Source: Enoplosus armatus
Taxonomy: Eukaryota; Chordata; Actinopteri; Centrarchiformes; Enoplosidae
Assembly: GCF_043641665.1 (NCBI RefSeq)
Contig: NC_092183.1
Span: 26,423,222-26,487,221, forward strand
Length of the DNA: 64,000 nucleotides
Direction of reading: 5' to 3'
Position numbers and translations under genes: made by a program. Position 1 is the first letter of the stretch; each line of letters begins with the position of its first letter. Below, piece by piece: positions 55,260 to 64,000 of this stretch. The notes beneath the pieces are model-generated. The model was not told where the DNA came from and searched no databases. It worked only from the letters and a program-made list of their open reading frames with translations.

Positions 55260-55500
55260 CTGTCACCCGGGCGTCTTTGTGTGAACTTTAAGGGATTAGG
55301 CTTGCGAGGGCTGGCTGGTAGTTATGGCTGCAGGGAGGACTCCTCAGGTTTCACTCAGGGCCGCGTGTCTCCCCGAGGCGACAGGGAGATGTCAGCGTCT
55401 GTCAGCCTCTGTCTGTCAACTAAGCCCTGTCAGCGCCGGCTCTGCCAGCGCTCCATCACGGCTCTGTCGCTCCGAGTTTCCTTCTGGCTTATGATCTGAG
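55260..55500. promoter_or_regulatory. Candidate element with homotypic TGTCA cluster
   Basis: GC-rich unique block with TGTCA words at 55390, 55400, 55414 and 55430 (three continue as TGTCAG), all in the same orientation within 46 bp. MEIS/PKNOX/TGIF factors bind this word. No ORF that looks real. Confidence 0.35.
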
Positions 55501-55724
55501 ACACCCAGACAGTGCAACTGGCTTCACAGCCCAAATCACCCCCCCACCCTCCCACCAACCCACCCTCTCTCTCTCTTCAGCGTCGATACCTTACGTGACA
55601 CAACAAACACAAGGTCAAGGTGTCTGTCATGTTTCACTGTGTGGGTTTGAGTGTAAATGTGCGAGCGGCACGTTGTTGCCGGTGCTGGTGCATGAAAGCC
55701 GGGCGTGTCACCTTGCCTGTGTGT

Positions 55725-55731
<7 letters not shown>

Positions 55732-55780
<49 letters not shown>
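55732..55780. repeat. (GT)n microsatellite
   Basis: About 24 GT units, followed by GCGCGAGCGAGAG. Confidence 0.97.
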
Positions 55781-55785
<5 letters not shown>

Positions 55786-56119
55786 AGCGAGAGTCGGGCT
55801 GTTTTGAGTGACAGTGTGAGTGAGGTGCAGCCAGGCGGCGGCTCTTTGTAAAAGTGCACCTACCTTCTCTTCCCACAAGTCCCTCCTGGCAACAAACTGT
55901 CACGGCTGACAGCCCTCACAAAGGAAAGAGAGGGAAAGGAGGCAGGGGGTACGGGGATTAAAAAAAAAGTTTAAGAGATGAAATTAAAGCAAAGAAGGGA
56001 ACCTGACAGCACCTTGAGAAGAGGCATTGTCTGTGAGGGGAAATATATCTGTGCGAGCGGGCTTTGATCAGTGGAGGATGAGAGCAGGGAAGAGCTTGTA
56101 AAGCCGGCTCCTGAAGCCC

Positions 56120-56420
56120 ATTGAAAAGAGTGGATAGGAGAAGAAGAAGGAGAAGAAGAAGAAGAAGGATATCAGCCCCACAATTACTTTCCACTCAGGC
56201 TCAGAGGAGAAACAGTGCTCTCGTTAGTACGTATGGCATGGACTTCATGGTACACTTTTCTTTGCCAGCTCTTTTTCCTTTCCTCCCGGTCAAAAGGGGG
56301 AAATATAGTAAAGGCATACCTTTTGTAAAAAGTGTTTTCCCAAGAACAAAACAGCTGTTTGAAGAGTGGCAGAGGAAGGAGGAGGAGGAGGAGGAGGAGG
56401 AGGAGGAGGAGATGAGGTGA
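56120..56420. repeat. AGA/GGA purine tracts
   Basis: GAAGAA repeat near 56138-56168 and a GGA repeat at 56375-56412, separated by unique sequence. Confidence 0.9.
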
Positions 56421-56559
56421 AAGAGGAAGCTTTAAGAGAGGAACCTTTGAAACACATGAAGGAGAACACAGAGAATGAGGAGCTGGAGGGAGGAAAAGGG
56501 AAGAAGAGGTGGAAGTGCTGGTGGGGGTGGGAGGAGGTAATCACCTTTATTTTGTGGTT

Positions 56560-57390
56560 CAGTGTCGGGGTGGAGGGGGCTGGAGGGGGGGGGGGATGTA
56601 GAGGCCTGGCTTTCTATATGAGGAGGGAGGGAAGTGGCAAGGAGCACCGCTCCGGTGCCCCCTCAGTACTATGGGAGCACTTTGATAGACAAAGCAGCGT
56701 GCTGAAGGGGAACCTCCTGCTGGCAGGATCTGAGGAGGCTGTTTACAGAAGAGCTTGTCTGATCTAAAGCCCCTGCTCGCCCTCTTGTATGGAAAACACT
56801 CGGCCTTTGATGTCTCTCTCCCTCTCTCTCCAAATTTCTTTCTGACTTCTGTTTTCTCTCTCTGTCTCCCGGAGCTGCTACTTCCTCTCATTGGTGGTTG
56901 ACACACATCAAGATCTGTGCGGCATTGTTCTGTTTGAACATGACGCATTCTGCTGCGAGTTTTAGGATAGAAGTGCAGAACAGTTCTCTAAAACACAGAT
57001 CATGGAAGGCAAGCAATGGCACTGAGTGTGTGTGAGTGTGTGTGAGTGTGTGCACACTGACAGGGTCAAACAGGGCTTGTCAACAGGCGGTCTACTTTAA
57101 TGTGACATATTAATGTGGCCTGCCAGCGCCAATAACTCTGCACAAGTGGCACATGTGTGCATATTCATTAGAGTCCATAACTTTTGCTCTCTCATAAAAT
57201 ATTAAACCCCACTTGTGCTGGGAACTGCTGAGTGTGTTCATAAACCTGCAAGCGTGTTGTTTTTTTCAGCCCCCCCCACCCCCTTAGATAGATGGATTTG
57301 TCAGTGGGCCTGTTTGTGTCTGTGTTTGTGATCATATGAGTGAGACCATTGTTCCGTCTGTGTGGTTCATGGGATGAGAAATGTGAAGAC
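56560..57390. other. Intergenic, no gene seen
   Basis: Unique sequence with a short G run near 56585 and GTGTGA units near 57025-57050. No gene signals. Confidence 0.4.
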
Positions 57391-57394
57391 CATG

Positions 57395-57775
57395 GGTGTA
57401 CATTTGAGTATGTCCACCACAGGAACCTTTCTCAGAACTTGGGAAACTTGTTAGGAACCCAAGAACTTGACCTGCGTTTCGACTGGAGGAAGCAGGCTCC
57501 AAATGTAACTCCTAGGCCATAGTTCTTGGCCTCACAAAACGTCCCTGCTCAGGGGGCAGCACCTTCAGAACAACCAGGAACCATCAGGGCAGAGTTTGCG
57601 GGGGGCGGAACGATGATGAACACTGAATAGTTCCTGTGGCTCCTTATAACATGGAAGCATTTGATCAAAAGAACAGTTCCAGGAACCTTTTTAGGAACTT
57701 TACCAGCAGTAGCTCATGGGCCATAGTTCCAGGCTCCCGAAACGTCCCAATCTTGGAACCCATCACTATCATCTG
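57395..57775. repeat. Probable dispersed repeat with internal duplication
   Basis: The block 'ggccatagttc(t/c)(t/a)gg...aaacgtccc' occurs twice (about 57513 and 57719), and 'aggaacctttctcagaactt' and 'aggaacctttttaggaactt' occur once each. The AGGAAC/GTTCC words are typical of a fish repeat I cannot name. Confidence 0.45.
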
Positions 57776-57779
57776 ATGA

Positions 57780-60680
57780 CGATTTAGCCTCTGGGGGCAA
57801 CAGGCAATGTTTCGGGGCTTCTGGTCATTGTTTACAGTCTGATTAGCGACTTGGGATGCGAGAAACAGATTAGATTGTTATATTACTGTACACAGATATA
57901 TGTATATGAATGCAGATACATAAAGAAAATGCCAAAAACCACTGACTTACACAGCAATGTAACCAGCAACGCACCATCTCAATGTAAAATAGCATTGCGC
58001 ATGCATGTGTGTCAGAAGTCTGCTTTTCAAACTAATGGTGCACATTATTGAAACAACAGATCACTCTGTTCTGGGATTGATTTATACTGCCTGTTATTTC
58101 ACTTTAATCTATGGACATTATCTACACAGGATTTATGGACCATTAGCTCTGTGAGAAGCCAGAATGTAAATGAGGCATAATAAATCAAGTCAGATGAAAC
58201 ACTCCGAGCATGACAAGTTACTTGCGCTTATATGGATGCCTTGGTAACTGCGTTTGGATAATCAGGTCCTTGTGCTGTATCATTTGTCCTTTGTAATTTG
58301 GCCAGCATCATACAGGAAATAAGCATGAATAATGTTGACGACCGATGGATGCATTGCCTTTCAAAGGATTAGTCTTGCATTAACAACAAAGTGACAGAAA
58401 TAAAGTGTTCAAAGTGCCAGAAGCATGAGACACCCGGGATAAAGCAAACACATAGCTGTAGCAACGTGACTGCCGTGCTCCATCCCGAACCATGAAATGG
58501 AAGCCCTGCCCCTGCCACTGTGGTGTCTTTACCTACGTACTGACACAGAGAGAGAGAGACATTACTCTGTAGGATTGACAGTCTATAATGAGCAGTTTAA
58601 GACCAAACTGTCACATTGTTATGCACTTGGCGTGGCAGCTTTGCTTTGACGTGTTAGTGTAAGTGCATGTCCTGATTTCTCTTTACAGCAAGCAGCTACA
58701 CCTCATCATTTTATACTTTGCTGGTAATTACTACGTCTGTGTCTGAATCCAAATTTCTAGGTCAAAACTGATTTGCAAGTTCAAGCCGATGCTTTATTCG
58801 AGCAGTGTGTGGGGGGGGGGGGGGGGGGCACTTGAAATGAACAGTCTCTCTCTTTCTTTTTTTTTGATTTAATTGCTAGTAGTGCCTGCTTTTTGTTATA
58901 TGCAGATATTTTTTAGTTGTGCTGCCAGCGCCTCCTCCTATTATTTTTTTCCATCACCCGTCACCCTATTTCCATGACTACAGCTAGATTGACAACCATG
59001 TATTTGAGCCTAGGTAAAAGCTGCCACGAGGTGTAGCTGAGTCCAGCCAAACGCCATTGTAAGCGGTCAGTTAAGCGACATGACACGTGTAAAGGACTAA
59101 CGGGCAGGAAGCCTTCTTTAGTATGTATTGTCTGGTAAAGAACGGAACACATGCACCGGTCGGTCACACAGTTAGCTGGCCGGCTCAGACCCAGCACACT
59201 GTAAAACTGTATGTTTTTCTTAGCACAATGGTGGTAAGTCACCACCCTAGCATGCTCATACTGAGAATATTATCATTATTATTATTATTATAGTAAAATA
59301 ACATACTGTTAAGACAAAAAAGGACAATAAAATTCTTCCACCAACAATATGATGTTCATATAAGGGGCAGCCCAAGTAATTATGTAAGCCCATTTTCATG
59401 AAGAGCTAACTCAACTGGGAGCTAATTAAATGAGTTACTAGTAGTACTACGTGTGACGGTAGTTGCATCTAGTACTACCAATATCTTTGTTAGCTAGCTT
59501 GTACCTAACAAAGATAGCCCTATCCCTTACATTCTGCGTCTTCCACGCTACCATCACACTATAATCCTGAATTATAATCATAAATCAAAATTATAATGCA
59601 ACAAATTATAAGGCAGCGCCACTGTTGCCTCAAACTTGGCTGTGGCGAGGGTGAGATTTGGTCTCTGGGTCATCTACAGGCTACAAAACAGCCCTCTGAT
59701 AGCAGGTAATATTTAGCATTTACAGAGGAGATTGAGATGAAAAGCCATTAGAACAGACAGCTACCCAGCTGGATGTCTCAAGATGTCAGCATGGCCACAG
59801 AGGCCCAGCTCTCCCCTTCACGTCCCCTCTCTCCACCCCTCCTACTCCCCCTCTGTCTCTCATCTCTCATTACTTTTTGTTTCTTCAGTCGACTGATAGC
59901 GAGGCTTCGTCTGAAAGAGCAGCTCAAAGCCTTCAGCCTTGACAGGTTGCTGGGCCTTATGACCGAGCCGATGATCTGTCGGACAGAGACGGATGGAGAG
60001 ATGCGGCGAGAGATAGATAAATGGAGGGAGGTAAAGAGGGAGATGGAAAGGGAGGACAGAGATTACTCAGGGGAGGCTGGATCTGAATAGCCGTAAAAAT
60101 TTAAAAAAAAAACACTTTGGAGTATAAAAACAGGGGGATTTCAACTCGATCGCTCAAATGTTTCAGCCGCTTGCACACAAAAGACCCAACTTCTACCAAT
60201 TCCTCTGAGTCATTCCACTCAATTGGAGAACAATTGGCTTTGACTGAACTCACGCCCTGCTCCCCCCCATCCCGTAACCCCTCCTACCCTCTCTTTCCCT
60301 CTTGTCAGTCTGTATCTCCTCAATTTACCCGGCTCATGGAGCTGAGCGACTACGCAGACTTTTCCTGCACAAACCCGCGGCCCTCTCCCCACCCCCAGCC
60401 TTTTCGACACGGTCTCCACGTCGACCAGCGTGACAGATTGAACGATGAGACACATGACAGCAGTTCAAACGGGAGACAAGGATAAGATTAGACATGTGAT
60501 TCAGTGTGAAGAGGTCAATGCGAACGATTGCCCCAGCCCCCATAGACGCACACATACCCTTCCATCCACACCCCAACCAATACTAATTGTAAACATATGA
60601 TCAGCGTCCTTCGCCGCGGTAGAGCGGCGTCTCCGTTGCTTGCTGTGTACACCCAGTTCCAGCCTAGTCACTATCAAGCC
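57780..60680. other. Intergenic, no gene seen
   Basis: AT-rich unique sequence, a G18 run at 58811-58828 and an ATT tract near 59270-59291. An isolated TGATTTATGA on the minus strand at 59587-59578 lies in AT-rich DNA and carries little weight. Confidence 0.4.
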
Positions 60681-61013
60681 CCAATCAAAACAGAAATATG
60701 AAGAAAAGCCAGGGCCCGCCGCTGCAGTGCGGTGGCTCAAATTGAAAGTGACAGCTTGACACATAATATGGCACCCGTAATGTGATTAGGCCAGCGTGGC
60801 ACTCTCTTCTTAAACTCCCACATCCCAAAGAGCGAGTCTCACGTCCAACTCCGCCAAACACACTCAAGCTCTTGCCTCTAAAAGGGGGGCAGAGAGGGCC
60901 GTCTTGTCTCCCACTTTAGTTTCTCTTGCGATGCTTCATGCTTTGAGACGAATTGAGATGATGCCGCTGTTGAATCATAACCCCCCTGAGGGGAATTGCA
61001 AACATATGTAGGG

Positions 61014-61055
<42 letters not shown>

Positions 61056-62660
61056 CTTTTTGGGTTTAAAGGCATCGATGCCAAGAACAGAGAGGCTGAG
61101 TGGGAGAAAGTACGCAGTGGTATGGATTAGATCAGCCATTATCAGAGGCAGAGCTGGCCCGGGTCCTCCTGTCAATCCATGTGATGTAAACGAGCGGTGA
61201 CATGACAATGATATCACCCACAGCTACTCTTGACAGAGTCGAGAGGTGAAATGCGAAGAAATATCAGTGAAAATAATGAGAAATCCAGATGAAGAAATAA
61301 TGATTGCAACTGATGCAGTAGGTGGGGAGCTTTTTATTAAAAAAAAAAAAAAAAAAAAAGTGGCTTTAAGAGTGGGAAGTGAACTGGGAAGGCTTTAGAG
61401 GTTGACCGTGTTGCAAAAGACTGTCAGAGAGAGAAAAGCGAAAACAGCAGTGAGGAGCTAAGCTGGGGCAAAAACGAAAAATGGACTTTAAAGCTGAGTC
61501 CAGCAGGAAATTCAATAAAATACTTAAAAAGACTGTGGCTGACAGTGAAAAATCACAAAATTATAAAATTGAACCGGAGAAATGAAAAAGAATTATTGTA
61601 TTTGGCAAGGGCGAGGGGGAACAAGAGCCCAGGGCCACATTTCCAAATGAGCCGTCACAGATTGAGAGATCTTGGCTCTGTTCACGTTTAGCATGGAGGG
61701 GAGCTGGTACACACTTTGCCTAGCCTTTCCCAATGAAGTTTCCCTTTCTCCCGGGGAATTCCCTATCATGTTAGCGATGACAGAATGAAAGATGTAGCGA
61801 AGGGCTTAGCGGGGACACGACTTGGGAAATGAATGGATGGCAGACCCAGCAGTTGACAGGCAATTGGGAATCCAAGCGAGCTGCATCGGTTTGCCAAGCA
61901 CAGTAAAATTGAAAGGCCTTAGGTTTCCAGAAATGAGGGTCATTTCTCAACTGTGTTTAAAAATGTGTCAACAACCAGCAAGATGGACTCAACCTGCCAG
62001 TTTTTTTTGCCCCTCAAACCGTTTATATATCCGTATGCCTCCAACTGAAATGCAAAAATAATTTTTTTAGATACGGTGAGCCACGCCAAAACCTGCAATA
62101 TGTGCCTCATCATAAAAGCAAATGAATGTTCTACATCAGCCTCCAAACCCCTTGCTTGACTCCTTCACGATGTATTCTCATCTTTCTCTCCAGTCTGCCT
62201 TCTCTCTCCAACTCCCCTCCCGGCCTTTTAGTTAGTAAGAAAAGCCTGTCAGAGGAAATCAAGTCAAGCCGAAGACATCGTTGAGCGTCTGTGACAGGCT
62301 GAAAGCCACTCAAATGGGTCTATAATGAGTCTAATAATGGTGTGGGTAAGCATAATTTACCAGGGCTGGGGCCCCAGTGAAGCAGAGGGAGCGGAGGGGA
62401 ATGATGACTGCAGCGCTGGTTGGCAGGCGATGATGAGACCTCATTCCCAATGATACAACAAGGCCGGAGCAGAAGGTGGACAAGCTCCAAGCCCGCCAGT
62501 CTCTCTGCGGGCTGGGCCCTGGGGGCTGAGCCATGGCCAGACCTGCTCGTCATGGAGCACTGGACTGGAAAATCACACATGACTGGTTGCTTCCACAGGG
62601 CCTCGCCTGGCTCAGCGGCGACCCTGTCTCCTTTGAAATAGAGAACTGGGTGACCTCACA
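60680..62660. promoter_or_regulatory. Candidate conserved regulatory block, distal upstream of znf703
   Basis: About 2 kb, largely unique, interrupted by (GA)n at 61017-61053 and A20 near 61340. Words seen: 'gtgacagcttgacac', 'cctgtcaatccatg' (61168 on, close to the MEIS-PBX composite CTGTCAATCA), 'gcgatgacag', and 'gttgacaggcaattgg' (61852-61867). No gene. Confidence 0.3.
61017..61053. repeat. (GA)n microsatellite
   Basis: Pure GA, about 18 units. Confidence 0.97.
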
Positions 62661-62727
62661 CTGCCTAGGGAGTACTTGTAAACCGTATCTCCCCTTCCCA
62701 GTGCGCGCAATGTTTGTGTGTTGTAAC

Positions 62728-62729
<2 letters not shown>

Positions 62730-62765
<36 letters not shown>

Positions 62766-62914
62766 GGGGGGAAGCGGTGGCAGGCTACAGCCACAAGCTA
62801 ATCACCCACGCTCCCCGGGGAAACGGCTCCCTCAGGACAGGATAATCAAAAGTCCCTCGGCAGAAACCAGTAGAATGATGTAAACAAACACACACACACA
62901 CACACACACACACA
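62730..62914. repeat. (GT)n and (AC)n microsatellite pair
   Basis: GT repeat about 62731-62761 and AC repeat about 62888-62914: inverted relative to each other, with 126 bp between. Confidence 0.95.
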
Positions 62915-63734
62915 TGAAACAGACATACATGTCCTTGTTTGTGCTCCCGACGCTGTCCCTGTGGCGGACAGGGTGGTGGTGAAAGGTGGCTCTGGTCCCG
63001 GGTCTTTCCCGCGAGGCTTCCGCGCAGGCTGACCTCCGTTCTCCTTCAGCTGTTCACCCTTCAACATGAACCACTGTTGTGCTCCTACCGTTTGGAAACT
63101 TGGAATCTGTCAGTTATGGTATAGAGTTGCGAAGCGGATGGAGCTGCCGTTTCCATGAGTACTTTCCCCACTGTGAAATTCACATTCCCTTTTCTTTTCC
63201 ACGTTTTTTTTTTTCTTTCTCAGTGGTTTCCTACTCCACGTAGAAACACGGGAGTCTCATGGATAATTGAACAACGCCATAGTTTTATGTTATGGCCATC
63301 AAGTTTATCTATCCCGACTTTTCATCCGTCTCTGAGAAATGATGTTCTTTCTGGCGCATGTCTCTAAATGACACGCATGAGCCTCAGCTGCCGCTGCAGA
63401 AGAGAATCCAGTCAGAGGTGCCAATCAGAGTTGTAGCATATTCAGAGCACTTCATTGTTGTGTTTGGGAAAATACTGCACCATCGCTGCCGAAGTCATTT
63501 AGAATTGAGCCAGAAATCTGAGAATGAACTGGTTTTAACTGCTTCATGTATTATTGGGTTTCTACAGTAGCCTCTGCTCACTGCCAGCTGTGCATGCAAC
63601 TGAATTTTAAGCTTTGTGATTGGATGTTTCTTAACTAAATGCTCACTGGGAGTTGACTTCTTTCCTTTAGTTTTTTTTTTTTTTTTTTACTGATGATTCA
63701 ACCTGTATAGTCTCATACCCATCCAGTCATCTAA

Positions 63735-64000
63735 CACTGTCCACCCATCCATCCATTAACTATAGCCACTTATCCTTTGCAGGGTCATCGGTCGACTCTG
63801 GGCTTCAGGCAGGGTACACACTGGACAGGTGAGACGGGGCTGACACATGTAAACAGACGACCATTCACACGCACAATTTAGAGGCAATTCGCCAGTTCAC
63901 ATAACCTGCATGTCTGCGGGAGGAAACCATGGCACCCAGAAGAAATCTGTGCCGGCTTAGGGAAAGACGTCACACAGAAAGAGCCCGAGCCGGCCGGCAG
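63735..64000. repeat. LINE-like 3' dispersed repeat (runs off window)
   Basis: 'catccatccattaactatag', 'cacttatcctttgcagggtc', 'cagggtacacactggacagg', 'accattcacacgcacaattt' and 'aacctgcatgtctgcgggag' are in the order of a very abundant fish retroelement tail. Family name uncertain (RTE/Expander-type is my guess). A T19 run precedes it at about 63669. Confidence 0.65.

Noticed and set aside
56121..56767. Arg-, Glu- and Gly-rich ORFs
   Set aside because: Direct translations of AGA/GGA purine repeats.
59578..59587. Another PBX-HOX-like TGATTTATGA
   Set aside because: Lies in very AT-rich sequence with no partner motif; likely chance.
59773..60090. 105-residue plus-strand ORF with charged C-terminus
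   Set aside because: Pyrimidine-rich then purine-rich composition explains it; no homologous family recognised and no splice support.

Overview
The window is vertebrate nuclear DNA, most likely from a percomorph-type teleost fish. It has spliced genes with GT-AG introns, proteins that align along their length with BMP10, CH25H, ERLIN2 and ZNF703, many long dinucleotide and poly-G/C tracts, and fish-type dispersed repeats. The species cannot be named from the sequence.

Layout. 2-886 (+): 3' part of a bmp10-type gene (prodomain end plus the whole mature ligand), with 3' UTR to about 1.98 kb. 6107-8177 (-): a two-exon cholesterol 25-hydroxylase-like gene, convergent with bmp10. 11974-19063 (-): erlin2, eleven coding exons plus an untranslated first exon ending at 20550. 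37533-39885 (-): znf703, two coding exons, with a GC-rich promoter near 40.3-40.5 kb. The rest is non-coding: about 17 kb between erlin2 and znf703, and about 23.5 kb upstream of znf703, where I see no convincing gene. These deserts hold dispersed repeats (a palindromic MITE family, SINE- and LINE-like pieces), microsatellites and long low-repeat stretches that look like candidate conserved regulatory elements.

How the parts relate. The order and orientation znf703 then erlin2 is that of human 8p11.23. The next human gene (PLPBP) is not seen; a ch25h-like gene and a bmp10-type gene lie there instead. Human chromosome 10 carries GDF2, CH25H, ERLIN1 and ZNF503, so the four-gene set resembles a paralogous copy of that chromosome. 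erlin2 and ch25h both concern ER sterol homeostasis; the ch25h upstream region carries an ISRE-like and a kappaB-like motif. The strongest unexplained pattern is a cluster of seven 10-bp PBX-HOX-type sites (TGATTWATGR) between 22.4 and 33.8 kb, several next to MEIS-type TGACAG sites, in the interval downstream of znf703, a gene expressed in the hindbrain in other fish. All exon boundaries were worked out by hand from reading phase, splice consensus and remembered homologous proteins; no search was run.
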